A DNA stretch of 26,182 bases from a virus, in IMG/VR virus record IMGVR_UViG_3300037882_001601, positions 1-26,182 of that record; one strand, written 5' to 3'. The notes beneath the pieces are model-generated. The model was not told where the DNA came from, did no database searches, and saw only the letters and a list, made by a program, of their open reading frames with translations. This document shows positions 1-8,799 of the stretch, in pieces. The position numbers and the translations under genes are program-made. Positions within the stretch are counted from its first letter, which is position 1; each line of letters begins with the position of its first letter.

Positions 1-2
1 AG

Positions 3-302
3 GGTAGTGTTGAATTTGATGCCGGAAGGTCGATTAACCAACAGCTACACGACGAAATAGCCGCGCAGATAGAGGATTTCTTGAAAAGAGGCGGGAAAAT
101 AACTGAGGCCGAACCTCGGAGAGATGGCGTTTTTTCTGACGACATTGAAGATGGCGCATGGACTGGTATAACCGCCATGCCTGACGGGACTTTTAAGACA
201 ACTTTTAGGGGTAGGCTCGTCGGAAAAGGCTACTACGAATCACGAAAAAGCGCTGAGGCTTTTTTGACAAAATTGCGCTTTAAAGATGGTAGCCTGCAAT
301 GA
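3..302 (+). CDS. Unknown phage protein, 5' end cut by window edge
   Basis: The frame is open from base 3, so the true start lies left of the window; the TTG at 81 is not a convincing start. The visible 99 residues begin GSVEFDAGRSINQQLHDEIA and continue with an amphipathic stretch (IAAQIEDFLKRGGKI), then a Gly/Phe-rich part ending FKDGSLQ. I do not recognise the family; the short helical N-terminus followed by FLKRGGKI is a style often seen in small phage proteins of unknown role. Its stop codon overlaps the ATG of the next gene (ATGA at 299-302), which supports co-translation in a plus-strand operon leading to the lysis genes. Confidence 0.7.
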   Translation, partial: GSVEFDAGRSINQQLHDEIAAQIEDFLKRGGKITEAEPRRDGVFSDDIEDGAWTGITAMPDGTFKTTFRGRLVGKGYYESRKSAEAFLTKLRFKDGSLQ

Positions 303-502
303 ACTCAGCAAAACTTGAACAGCAGAAGTACCTCCATAAGATCGAAGAGCTAGCCATACGCAAAGCCCTAGAAAAGGCGGAGCTTGAGCTAGTCAGTGTA
401 AAGATGGATGCGCTAGAAATGGCGAGGATTTTGGCGGTGTCGGACGATGATGGGGTCTCTGTGATCGGAATGATGATGGAGGCGAAATATGGCCCAAAGT
501 AA
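299..502 (+). CDS. Small hypothetical phage protein (67 aa)
   Basis: A 67-residue acidic and helical protein. It starts at an ATG that overlaps the upstream TGA by four bases. Residues 1-45 are rich in Lys, Glu and Leu (KLEQQKYLHKIEEL...), consistent with an alpha-helix or short coiled coil; the C-terminus is Met-rich (GMMMEAKYGPK). I see no catalytic motif and no membrane segment. It sits between two other tiny genes ahead of the holin and endolysin genes. Function unknown; the evidence for coding is operon overlap and an uninterrupted frame rather than homology. Confidence 0.6.
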   Translation: MNSAKLEQQKYLHKIEELAIRKALEKAELELVSVKMDALEMARILAVSDDDGVSVIGMMMEAKYGPK

Positions 503-644
503 CTCCGAAAAGCTGGCGCTGATGCTGTCGCGGACGCCAAAAAATATCGGCCAGTGGGATTACGTCAAAGCGTCCCACTTTAAGGCGGACTACCTCGATG
601 CAAAAAAGCTTTGGCGTCAAAAAATAAAAATCATGATAAAATAA
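489..644 (+). CDS. Small hypothetical basic protein (51 aa)
   Basis: ATG at 489 is preceded by GGAGG with six bases of spacing, a very good ribosome binding site, and it overlaps the end of the upstream gene by 14 bases. The product (MAQSNSEKLALMLSRTPKNI...) is 51 residues and Lys-rich, with a strongly basic C-terminus (KKLWRQKIKIMIK). There are no Cys pairs or membrane segments. The charge would suit nucleic-acid or protein binding, but that is only a guess. It is the last of three small genes before the putative holin. Confidence 0.6.
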   Translation: MAQSNSEKLALMLSRTPKNIGQWDYVKASHFKADYLDAKKLWRQKIKIMIK

Positions 645-674
645 ATCACTACTACCACAAAATGGGTCTTTATT

Positions 675-1142
675 ATGATTGGCGCACTTTCTAGTTTTTT
701 TGGCGGGACACTCTTCAGGGTGGCGTGGGGCGAGATTGCCAACTACTTCAACAAAAGGCAGGATCATGCTTTCGAGCTTGAGCGCTTGAAGCTGCAAAAC
801 GCACTTGATAGCGCCCAGCACGCCAGAAACTTAGAGGCGCTAAAATTGCAGGCTGATCTAGGTGTCAGAGCTATAGATGCACAGCGCGACGCAGATATAG
901 GCAGGATTGACGCTAACACCTATCTAGCCGCCGTAGAGGCGACCAAGGTTGTAACTGGAGTCAGGTGGGTTGACGCGTGGAATGCCTCTATTCGCCCTGC
1001 TGGTGCAACTATAGGTTACATAATATTAATATGCAGCATCGCCTCAGCTGGATGGGTCGTTAGTGCCGCAGTTTTTGAGTTGGTGTGCGGCATGATTGGC
1101 CTTTTCTTTGGTGGCCGAATCATGGAAAAGCAGGGTAAATAA
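675..1142 (+). CDS. Putative holin / lysis-associated membrane protein
   Basis: 155 residues. Residues 1-17 are hydrophobic to amphipathic (MIGALSSFFGGTLFRVAW). Residues 26-95 form a charged, Ala/Gln/Lys-rich helical region that could be a coiled coil. Residues 108-130 and 131-149 are two membrane segments, the second ending in an FFGGRIMEK tail. This layout resembles phage three-segment holin-like proteins (compare the GTA-type 3TM holin family), and its stop overlaps the endolysin start (TAATG), as in many lysis cassettes. The role would be timed permeabilisation of the inner membrane to release the endolysin. The ribosome site is weak (GGG upstream of ATG 675), which fits low, timed expression. 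The holin assignment rests on topology and neighbour, not on a clear family match. Confidence 0.6.
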   Translation: MIGALSSFFGGTLFRVAWGEIANYFNKRQDHAFELERLKLQNALDSAQHARNLEALKLQADLGVRAIDAQRDADIGRIDANTYLAAVEATKVVTGVRWVDAWNASIRPAGATIGYIILICSIASAGWVVSAAVFELVCGMIGLFFGGRIMEKQGK

Positions 1143-1582
1143 TGGACATCTCAAAAGCCGTCGACCTATGCATTAATCATGAGGGGTATGCATCTAAGCC
1201 CTACCTATGCCCAGCGGTGGTGCCAACCATAGGCTACGGCTCCACTTTTTACCCAAGCGGTAAAAAAGTTACATTGCTAGACCCTCCAATCACAAAAACA
1301 CAAGCAAAAAAACTTTTAATTTACACTTTATCCACAGTTTACGCGCCAGCCGTTAAAAGACTGTGCCCGACCCTAGAGGGTGATAGTTTTTGCGCAATTT
1401 TAGATTTTACCTACAATCTCGGCGAGAGGGCGTTACAGTTATCCACACTTAGAAAAAAGATCAATTCAGGCGACATTGAAGGCGCCAAAAAAGAGCTTAT
1501 GAGATGGGTGTATGGTGGTGGCAAGCCGCTCCTTGGCTTGGTGAGGCGTAGGCAAGATGAGGCTTTATTATTAATAATCTAA
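1142..1582 (+). CDS. Endolysin, T4-type lysozyme (GH24 muramidase)
   Basis: 146 residues, hydrolysing the MurNAc-GlcNAc beta-1,4 bond of peptidoglycan at host lysis. The glutamate of the HEG motif is E14; the second and third catalytic positions follow the family spacing E-8-(D/C)-5-T, here C23 and T29, so the T4 aspartate is replaced by cysteine, as in several phage lysozymes. TIGYG at 29-33 and the C-terminal GLVRRRQDEA motif are typical of the family. There is no signal peptide or SAR segment at the N-terminus, so export should depend on a holin. ATG overlaps the upstream stop, with AGGG seven bases before it. The 3' end overlaps the convergent tailspike gene by four bases. Confidence 0.93.
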   Translation: MDISKAVDLCINHEGYASKPYLCPAVVPTIGYGSTFYPSGKKVTLLDPPITKTQAKKLLIYTLSTVYAPAVKRLCPTLEGDSFCAILDFTYNLGERALQLSTLRKKINSGDIEGAKKELMRWVYGGGKPLLGLVRRRQDEALLLII

Positions 1583-3369
1583 ATAGCATAAGTCATGTTA
1601 ATAAAAATTGCGCCTGAGGATGCTATTGCTACTAAGGATGCATTGCCAACTGCATCTACACTGACAACCCTAATTTCTGTTAGTGTTCCTGTAAAAGTGC
1701 AGTATGACATAGGCCCACTTACAGCAATCCCCTCCACTGCAATTTGCCCTATTCTTTTCGGTGTAAAACTTACAGGTGTGAGCGCTGTCGGGATGCCCGA
1801 TACTAATATTGCGCCCGTTCCTGTGTGCTCACTCCATTGTATAGCTATCTCAACGTGTACATTTTCGCCAATTACTACAGCGGTACCAGAAGCAACTATT
1901 GGCGTGTAAGTCCCTGCGCTTGTCCCCCCAGAAATAATAGGGGTAAATGCGTACTTTGTTTGCTTGGCTATAGAGCTAATGTAGGTAAGTGACCCTGTTG
2001 GGGTGTTATCAAATGTAGAAGACCCACTCCTATACTCTGAAAAATTTAAATTTGTTGAATCTACATCATATAAAACTGTTCTACCGCCGCTACCCATATT
2101 AGGTGATATTACACAACAGCCATCAGTCTCTCTAGCTTTAAAGGCTGCGGATCCTATACTTGCAAAATGCTGTGTCCCATAAATGGTAGATTGAATGGCC
2201 CCGCTGAAATATATATCTGCCTCTGTGCACTGCTCAAAATAAGTCCCGCTTATCCTAGTTCCGCGACCCTGATCCCATACGCCTCTAACGTATCCTTGCG
2301 CATACCCACCATTAATTATAACCCCTTCGTTTGGGGTTCCGGCGTTTTGAATATGAACACCGTACCCCGTTCCAGCCCACCTTCCGGTTGTGTTGTCTAG
2401 GTTCGGATTATTTATTACCGCTGTAGCGGCATTTCCAATTGCGACAATAGGATTTGGGCATCCATTATAGGAGGTAAAATTTTCTATAGTTGCGCCAAAG
2501 CACCCATCGATTAGATATATGCCGTACTCGATATCAGTAATATATGCATCGTATATGCCAGAATTTAAGCGAAAATTAACTAGGTTGAATGCCAACCCAC
2601 CATCGAAGCCATTGCCGTCTATCCTTGGTGATCTTATACTGCAAAAGTATGCATGAGGGGATGTATTAAAAAAAATAACGTCATCTTGTGCTTGTTTTAA
2701 TACAGCTTTTTTTGAAAACACAAGCTCGATATTATCATATAAAGTTATTGTGTCATCGATTAGGTAGTCACCATCAAAAATATAAATAGTTCCTCCACCT
2801 ATAGAATTCAGGTAAGATATAGCATCATTTATATATTCTGACTCCATTTGAGATTCATCCCCAATAGCACCAAAATCGAAGGCGCAAATACTCCTGTCTA
2901 ACTTCCTCTTTGCGTAAACCCCGCCAGTATTCGTTGTTGATATAACCCCTGTGTCAGGAGTTAACCCAGATGAAGACACCCCAATAAATTCGCCACCACC
3001 TTTTCCGCCAGAAGTGTGCTGCTTTAGGTAGACCACTTGCCCGATAGATAGGTGGGTGCTTGCTAGATCAGCAAAGGTGTCAACAACTATAGGAACGCTG
3101 GCGGCTCCTATAATATCTTGCCGCCTTGACACTCCGCCAATTATGATATCGTAAGCGCCAGCGGGGATAAAAATCATTTTTTGACCAGAAGAATCCAGCG
3201 TTGTTGGTAAAGTTATTGGAGTTGTTCCGGCCTCATCCGAGTATATTGACGCAGCGCCGCCCCCCACCTTTACGATATTTAGAGATGCTCCAGCTACGAT
3301 ATTCTTTCCCGCACCTATAGTGTCATCTTCTGCTATACCAACCACCAAAAAAGGTACTAATGCCGTCAT
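1579..3369 (-). CDS. Tailspike with pectin-lyase (beta-helix) fold
   Basis: 596 residues. Residues 1-95 resemble the head/tail-binding N-domain of P22-type tailspikes (GTTPITLPTTLDSSGQ, FIPAGAYDI). A linker around 99-128 has the usual FADL...IGQVVYLKQ...GGGEF pattern. The pectate-lyase superfamily signature AFDFGAIGD sits at 163-171 and opens a long beta-helix region to about residue 450. The C-terminal 130 residues (FTPIISGGTSAGTYTP, HTGTGAILVSGIP) resemble a jelly-roll or trimerisation domain common on phage tailspikes. The protein should form a trimer at the tail tip, bind surface polysaccharide and probably cleave it. Catalytic residues cannot be assigned by eye. Last gene of the late operon; its ATG overlaps the upstream stop (ATGA). 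Confidence 0.88.
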   Translation of the reverse strand: MTALVPFLVVGIAEDDTIGAGKNIVAGASLNIVKVGGGAASIYSDEAGTTPITLPTTLDSSGQKMIFIPAGAYDIIIGGVSRRQDIIGAASVPIVVDTFADLASTHLSIGQVVYLKQHTSGGKGGGEFIGVSSSGLTPDTGVISTTNTGGVYAKRKLDRSICAFDFGAIGDESQMESEYINDAISYLNSIGGGTIYIFDGDYLIDDTITLYDNIELVFSKKAVLKQAQDDVIFFNTSPHAYFCSIRSPRIDGNGFDGGLAFNLVNFRLNSGIYDAYITDIEYGIYLIDGCFGATIENFTSYNGCPNPIVAIGNAATAVINNPNLDNTTGRWAGTGYGVHIQNAGTPNEGVIINGGYAQGYVRGVWDQGRGTRISGTYFEQCTEADIYFSGAIQSTIYGTQHFASIGSAAFKARETDGCCVISPNMGSGGRTVLYDVDSTNLNFSEYRSGSSTFDNTPTGSLTYISSIAKQTKYAFTPIISGGTSAGTYTPIVASGTAVVIGENVHVEIAIQWSEHTGTGAILVSGIPTALTPVSFTPKRIGQIAVEGIAVSGPMSYCTFTGTLTEIRVVSVDAVGNASLVAIASSGAIFINMTYAI

Positions 3370-5900
3370 ATAATCCTGCCTCGAATTGCTGTTGAGTTGT
3401 TGCCGCTAATGATGTCGACATTATAGCCGTTTTTGTTTATCGCCACACCTGCCGCGCCGCCAACCCCTCCATACGAGCTATTTGCCCCAGCCTCTCCCCA
3501 TGCGCCGCCGTAGTTTCCATTGCCGCCGCCTGCTTGAGAGCCATTGGACTGCTGACCATCTACGACTGGAGACCCGCTAATGCTGCCCAGAGTGTAATCA
3601 CCGCCATACGATTGCGAATACCCTTGGCCGCCGCCGCCGCCTGCCGCCGCCGACCAAATATCATCACCCAAAGGATCCTCAAGGATCACTACCGACAAGC
3701 TGCCAGCTCCACCACCCCCGCCAGCCCAGATTAGTCCGGCGCCGTTATCAATAGTGCAATCACAGCGGATATTTAGCGCTGGGCCTCCTGCGTAGCCGTC
3801 CTCGGCTGGCAAAGCGCCAGCAAAGCCACAATTGCCTCCCGCTCCGCCTTGCCCATAAACTTGCCAACGAGAGATAAACCTTAGGGTTACGCCACTAGCC
3901 TGCGGCCCCGTATCAAAAGCGTATTCAGATGTCGACGCAGAAAAAAATATTGCCCCACTCTCTATATATACGGTGTAAGTTCCTGCCGCTGGTGCAAAAT
4001 GGTCGGACAACACGTAATTGGCGTAAACCCCTGACGTGATTGTAAAATCTGAACTGGAAGGCTCATAAAGTAGATATCTATTTAGCTTTACGTCAAAGCC
4101 TTTATAAGCGTCGCCCTCAATCTTAACCGCCTGAAAAAGAGATGGGGTGGGCACCCCACTTGAATCGGTTATAGCTGCCGTCCTTATGGATACAATATCA
4201 CCCAGATGCAGCTCATCGCCGTCAACATCTTGGGCATCTAAAGTAACCTCCAAGGTCTCCGGTATTGTTCCTGCGGCCGATACAATCCTATCAATAGCCG
4301 ATGCGGCAACGAGATAATCAGCGCCACTAGCGTTGAGCAATGGCATAACCACTGATTTTCTTTCATTGATCTCATTTCTGCGCGTAGGGCCTTCCTGAGC
4401 AATATTTATGCCAGTTAGACTCACCTGCATATTTTTAAGGTCGCTATCTTTAGTTATGTCGTAAGGCGCCCAAGTCATGTTAAAGCGCGTATGCTGGTCT
4501 TGATAGCGCAAAGTTCTGTTGACCGAGCCGCGCTTGAAATTTTCATCATCATCTAGGTAGATCGGGCTTATATCCAGCTCTTTAATGTATTTAATAACTA
4601 TTTTATTTGTAATGTTATCAAAGTAAAAAATCAAATTTCCAAGAAAAATGCATCTATTAATTATATCGACAACGTCCGTCGGCGTGGTTATTGTGTAGTC
4701 ACTCAGTTTTATTGTTGGAGTTGCCGCTATTACAGAGTTGTAATCGTCTATATATGCCGCTGGTACGCTAGTCCAAGTCTCTAGCGCGTAAGTGATTACA
4801 TCAACTACATGCTCGTCAACGAACCTGATGCAATTTTGTATCGTGGCCCCCGCAGAGTGATCCTTTATTTGGGTATTTCCGTAACCACGAGTTACAACGT
4901 TTAGCGTTGTTGTGCCTGTTGCCGTTACCTCTATACACTCAGAGTCAATTCTGACGATCAGATTGCCGCTTACCCCAAAGTATCCGACAGGCGCATTGAC
5001 AAAAGTTATCGTGCTTGGTGTGCCAGTTATTGCGGCTGATAGTTGAGCTGTTGAGGCTAGAGGCATCTTTGCCTTTTTACCCTCAGTCAAAATCAGCGGA
5101 TCTAGCGCCGTGATGGAAAATTCGCCAGCGCTGAAATCTATGTCATCGATGATAAAAGATCTATCTACCCAATCAGGATCTACAAAAGAGCCTGTAGCTC
5201 TAAGCCCCTCAGAATAAACAATCTTGCGCCCTGAAAAGTGCGGATTACGCGCAATAAGCCTGCCGAATAGCGTGCCGCCGCTTGACCGACTGCCTTCATA
5301 GGGTACCACGCCGTAATCATCATGCACTTGGTCGTAAAGCGTGACAGATAGCCTAGCCCTAGACCCAATCGACTCGCCCACTTTTATCTCTGGCGACTCA
5401 TAACGGGCAGACTTAAAATCTAGCCCAGATATAAAAACATCACCTGACGGCAGTGGATGGGATGAAAAAACTACCTCTTTATATAGCCCGTCGACATAGC
5501 TATCAGTATTGCTGCAGGTCTGTGAAAAGCCTTTACACGACCCATCAAGCTCGCCTAAGTGGTGTACAGTAAAATCGCCATCAATGATGTCCGGCGTTGT
5601 GCCGAGCACCCCTCTTTCAAGTATGGTAAAAGTGCCGTCGACTCCGATTGAGCATCTCACAATCTCAAGGGTCACAGATATGCGCAGGTACACGGTCATA
5701 CCACCCCAAGTCGCGACTAAGCCGGATGACAACCCAAACGTGGTCATTGCGCCCGTGTAGGAGTCATCTAAAAAGTCATTCGTGGCGCCGTTTTTTTGAG
5801 TTAAAAAATCCCCAGTTGAATATTTGCATTGATTTAAAAAAAGCGTTACTTTTTTTACGCACTCTTGACCTACCGCGTATTTTTTTATGCTATATGACAT
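3366..5900 (-). CDS. Tail-tip (central hub, J-like) protein with Gly-rich C-terminus
   Basis: 844 residues. The middle third (FISGLDFKSARYESPE..., RSFIIDDIDFSAGEFSITA, TRGYGNTQIKDHSAG) is typical of tail-tip hub proteins with tail-protein-J-like roles in siphophages. Residues 679-844 are a separate glycine-rich domain with runs such as AGGGGGAG, AAAGGGGGQG and GGVGGAAGVAI, ending in SGNNSTAIRGRII. Comparable Gly-rich tips occur in receptor-recognition proteins (T-even gp38-type polyglycine layers) and at the ends of many J-like proteins. I infer that the N-terminal part closes the tail tube while the C-terminus contacts the receptor. TAATG overlap with the upstream gene; AAGGG eight bases before ATG. 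Confidence 0.82.
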   Translation of the reverse strand: MSYSIKKYAVGQECVKKVTLFLNQCKYSTGDFLTQKNGATNDFLDDSYTGAMTTFGLSSGLVATWGGMTVYLRISVTLEIVRCSIGVDGTFTILERGVLGTTPDIIDGDFTVHHLGELDGSCKGFSQTCSNTDSYVDGLYKEVVFSSHPLPSGDVFISGLDFKSARYESPEIKVGESIGSRARLSVTLYDQVHDDYGVVPYEGSRSSGGTLFGRLIARNPHFSGRKIVYSEGLRATGSFVDPDWVDRSFIIDDIDFSAGEFSITALDPLILTEGKKAKMPLASTAQLSAAITGTPSTITFVNAPVGYFGVSGNLIVRIDSECIEVTATGTTTLNVVTRGYGNTQIKDHSAGATIQNCIRFVDEHVVDVITYALETWTSVPAAYIDDYNSVIAATPTIKLSDYTITTPTDVVDIINRCIFLGNLIFYFDNITNKIVIKYIKELDISPIYLDDDENFKRGSVNRTLRYQDQHTRFNMTWAPYDITKDSDLKNMQVSLTGINIAQEGPTRRNEINERKSVVMPLLNASGADYLVAASAIDRIVSAAGTIPETLEVTLDAQDVDGDELHLGDIVSIRTAAITDSSGVPTPSLFQAVKIEGDAYKGFDVKLNRYLLYEPSSSDFTITSGVYANYVLSDHFAPAAGTYTVYIESGAIFFSASTSEYAFDTGPQASGVTLRFISRWQVYGQGGAGGNCGFAGALPAEDGYAGGPALNIRCDCTIDNGAGLIWAGGGGGAGSLSVVILEDPLGDDIWSAAAGGGGGQGYSQSYGGDYTLGSISGSPVVDGQQSNGSQAGGGNGNYGGAWGEAGANSSYGGVGGAAGVAINKNGYNVDIISGNNSTAIRGRII

Positions 5901-6703
5901 TATGCATACCCTTGGATTTCAAGATCCAGATCAGTGTAGTGTGAGTTTTTATATGACGGCTTAGTTAACGCTGTCGGGTTTTGCTGGCCAAAAACGCATT
6001 TGCTATTTTGATTGTTCGCCATAAAAAAAAGAGGTTTAGAGTCTAGCACGTGATTCATAAATTCTGGCCAGAAGGTGTCCACTTGGGTATAAGGTATATA
6101 CCTCAGTGATGCCTTTTCTTGCTTGCCATTGTACAGCCTGCGGGACTGTATAAAGTTATTTCCGTCAGTCCTAAAAGCCTCAACCTCATCAACGGAGGCG
6201 TTACGTGCTGGCTGATACCCAGTGCCTACCGTGCGATCAAATACAATAGCCTCGCCGCCGTAAATCGCTGATATGTAGCACTTAGATGTGAAATTTATAA
6301 CAACCTTAAATTCATTGGTTAAAACCGGATCAAAGGCAATCATCTGCGGCTCGCCATTAGAAAAAGACCCCCTAGATCCTAGGCTGACGTATGTCCCGCT
6401 ATCTAAGCTTAGGTAGGAGGCCTCAAAGGATAACCCGCAAGATCCGGCGTTTCTTGACAGCAACCCTATGTAATTTAAGGTAAAAACAGAATAACCGCTA
6501 ACGGTTATAGTAACTGGCCCAGATGTTGCTAGAGGGCTATACTCGGTATTTACCTTATAGTCATAGAGTAGCGCGACTGGGTAGCTTGTATCTACACTTG
6601 TCGCGGCGACAAAGCTGCTAGGGAGCATTGATCTATAGGCAAGATAAGCCTTGCATCTTGCTCCTGACGATACAGGGGTTGATATTACATAAGGGCTAGA
6701 CAT
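5900..6703 (-). CDS. Minor tail / distal tail-tip protein
   Basis: 267 residues between the tape measure and the tail-tip hub, the usual place of a distal tail protein or tail-tip adaptor. Residues 55-165 are beta-rich (PVTITVSGYSVFTLNYIG, EFKVVINFTSKCYI), compatible with a jelly-roll-like sandwich. The C-terminal third carries ASLRYIPYTQVDTFWPEFMN followed by a Cys-containing segment (CVFGQQNPTAL). No enzymatic motif is visible. GAGG lies nine bases before ATG; the stop overlaps the hub start. The position supports a structural tail role strongly, but the exact family is not recognised. Confidence 0.7.
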   Translation of the reverse strand: MSSPYVISTPVSSGARCKAYLAYRSMLPSSFVAATSVDTSYPVALLYDYKVNTEYSPLATSGPVTITVSGYSVFTLNYIGLLSRNAGSCGLSFEASYLSLDSGTYVSLGSRGSFSNGEPQMIAFDPVLTNEFKVVINFTSKCYISAIYGGEAIVFDRTVGTGYQPARNASVDEVEAFRTDGNNFIQSRRLYNGKQEKASLRYIPYTQVDTFWPEFMNHVLDSKPLFFMANNQNSKCVFGQQNPTALTKPSYKNSHYTDLDLEIQGYA

Positions 6704-8799
6704 TAAATAACACCTCTTCTTTGTGCGTTGGCCTGTGCGCCGTTAAGCATCACAATAGCCTTATCATCCCTCGATAGTATATCAACAAGCTGCGAGCCAG
6801 TCAGGAGAGAGTCAGCATTAATACCCCTAATATCAATGACTTGTTTTTGCACAAAAGCAGGCTCGCTGTTCGCTGTAGTGGATAGGCTGCCGCCGCTTAT
6901 AGAGCCAGCCGAAGCTGATCCGCCGGTGCCGCCAGCTCCGCCCCCGTAGTTTGTGCTCTTTATTTTCTGCACTTTCGCAAAGCCTGTCAGCGACGCAGCA
7001 GCTACAGCAGGTATGGCGGCGGGGTAGCCAAGCGCAACGCCTTTGGCTATCCCTTGGTAGGTGCTTATAATTGCGGACGCTATAGCCCCTTTTTTGGCTA
7101 TTTCAAAAGTTCTTCGCGAGTGCCCATCAGCCACAGACATTAATTGCTCGCCCAAGCCTAGAGCCTGAGTCAGTGCAACCGTATTCTGCGCCTCCTCGAT
7201 GGCTGCTCTTGACCTAACGCCTTCATCTTTAATTGCTGTCAACTGCTGTTGGTATGTCTCCTCTGCTACAAGAGATTGCTCTTTATAAGCCCGCTTGATG
7301 GCAAGCACCTGAGACTCTTCAAGGTCGGCATTTGCCAAAGCCTGCCTTAATTGCTCTTCTCGCCTAGCTTGGTCTTCCGCCCTGCGCTGATCCACCATGG
7401 CGCGGTCTTCGAGGTTTTTGGCGTTAGCCAGAGCGATTTGATATTTGTAGGTATTATCAATACCGACTAGATCAGCGTCGCGATAAAATTGCGCCACTTG
7501 GGTGCGCGTGGCCAGCTCCAGCCTCATGCTTTCGGTGGTCGCTTGAGCTGAGCTTATCTCCCTAGATGCCAGCTCTTGCGCACGCCCCTCGGCGTCCACA
7601 CTATCCCAAAACTCGTTATACGTATCAAACCTGTCTTGCATCTGCTTCTTGCGCAGCTCTTCAGCTTCTCTGGCTGCCGCTTTAGCAGCCGCCGCAGCTT
7701 CTTTGTCTACTTTCGGTGGCGCTCCAATAGCTATAAGCGGTTGTTTTGCTTCAAAAAATCCGCCACGCTTAACATTGGATTGTTTGACCATTGACGCTGT
7801 TTTTTGTGCAATCGCCATATCTCTAAGCTTGGCAGAGTAAGAGTCTATCGCCTGCCCAACGGTCGCATCTGTAAAAGCCGCCCTTACCAGATCCATCTCA
7901 AGCTTGATGAAGTAGCCAAAGCGCTTAAAAACGTCCATGGTCTTTGTAACGGACTCAGCAATATTGGTCATACCCTTGAGCAAGGCGGGATCAGCAAGCG
8001 CTTTACCAAGAGATGTTAATGCATTAGCAAATCCGGTGGTGGCCCCCGTCGCTTTGTCGTAATTGCCGAAAAGCACCGTCAGACCGGTTATTAGATTTGT
8101 AATGCCGTCGCCAACGGTTGTATTCGACGCGGCGAAGTCTTTATCTACTTTTTTTGCGTATCGCTCAAGGGATTGCACTAAAATGTCTGAAGTAATCGCG
8201 CCATCTGCCGCGAGCGCCCTAAGTTCGCCGGCGGTCTTGCCTGTGGCGGACTGCACTGCTCGCAAGATAGCGGGGGCTTGCTCAGAAACAGAGTTAAACT
8301 CTTCGCCGCGCAGAACCCCACTGGCGATTGCTTGCGATAACTGCCTCATGGCGCCGGCGCTTTCGGCTGCTGTTGCTCCGCTTATTGCAAGGCTTTTGCT
8401 GATCGTGTCTACAACACCAAAAAGCCGTTCGTTTGATAGCTTTGTCTCATCAATGGAGAGTCTGAAGCGGGTGTATAGGTTTGCCGTTTCGCCCAAGGAC
8501 TGGTTAGACCCTTGCGAAATTGCAATAAGCCGATTTGTAACAGCGGTCAGCTCCGCCGAGCTGTTAGTAGTTTGCCGGATTTGGTTTGTGATACGCGTGA
8601 AGGCTTCAGCAACGTCATAAGCCTGCTTCGCCAGTACAGCAAGACCAAGCGCCCCAATAGCTTTCGACAATTTATTCATTGCAAAAGTGGAGTTATTGGC
8701 GCTGGTCGATGTTGTGTTTAGCTGCTGGTTAAGCCTGTTTATATTGTTTTGTGAGTTTTGAGTGTTGATTACAATATTGATGTGATGCGTGACGGTCAT
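6703..8799 (-). CDS. Tail tape measure protein
   Basis: 698 residues. About residues 60-260 match the tape-measure N-terminal domain (LAKQAYDVAEAFTRITNQIR, SGVLRGEEFNSVSEQAPAIL, ELRALAADGAITSDILVQSL). Residues 365-545 are charged and Ala-rich, probably coiled coil. Around 570-620 a hydrophobic Ala-rich segment (GAIASAIISTYQGIAKGVAL) precedes a Gly/Ser linker, as in lambda-type tape measures. It sets tail length and is ejected with the DNA. At 698 residues and the usual rule of about 0.15 nm per residue, the tail would be roughly 100 nm (estimate only). Its ATG overlaps the stop of the GT frameshift extension by four bases. Confidence 0.93.
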   Translation of the reverse strand: MTVTHHINIVINTQNSQNNINRLNQQLNTTSTSANNSTFAMNKLSKAIGALGLAVLAKQAYDVAEAFTRITNQIRQTTNSSAELTAVTNRLIAISQGSNQSLGETANLYTRFRLSIDETKLSNERLFGVVDTISKSLAISGATAAESAGAMRQLSQAIASGVLRGEEFNSVSEQAPAILRAVQSATGKTAGELRALAADGAITSDILVQSLERYAKKVDKDFAASNTTVGDGITNLITGLTVLFGNYDKATGATTGFANALTSLGKALADPALLKGMTNIAESVTKTMDVFKRFGYFIKLEMDLVRAAFTDATVGQAIDSYSAKLRDMAIAQKTASMVKQSNVKRGGFFEAKQPLIAIGAPPKVDKEAAAAAKAAAREAEELRKKQMQDRFDTYNEFWDSVDAEGRAQELASREISSAQATTESMRLELATRTQVAQFYRDADLVGIDNTYKYQIALANAKNLEDRAMVDQRRAEDQARREEQLRQALANADLEESQVLAIKRAYKEQSLVAEETYQQQLTAIKDEGVRSRAAIEEAQNTVALTQALGLGEQLMSVADGHSRRTFEIAKKGAIASAIISTYQGIAKGVALGYPAAIPAVAAASLTGFAKVQKIKSTNYGGGAGGTGGSASAGSISGGSLSTTANSEPAFVQKQVIDIRGINADSLLTGSQLVDILSRDDKAIVMLNGAQANAQRRGVI

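Noticed and set aside
393-821. 142-residue minus-strand frame across the left plus-strand genes
   Set aside because: Runs against four overlapping plus-strand genes with good start signals; no ribosome site or motif.
1595-1909. 104-residue plus-strand frame following the endolysin
   Set aside because: Lies antisense inside the tailspike C-terminal domain and has no ribosome site; not a spanin candidate since it has no signal peptide or lipobox.
8063-8620. 185-residue plus-strand frame inside the tape measure gene
   Set aside because: Fully antisense to a strongly supported gene, low-complexity Ser/Ala-rich product, no ribosome site; a by-product of tape-measure codon usage.
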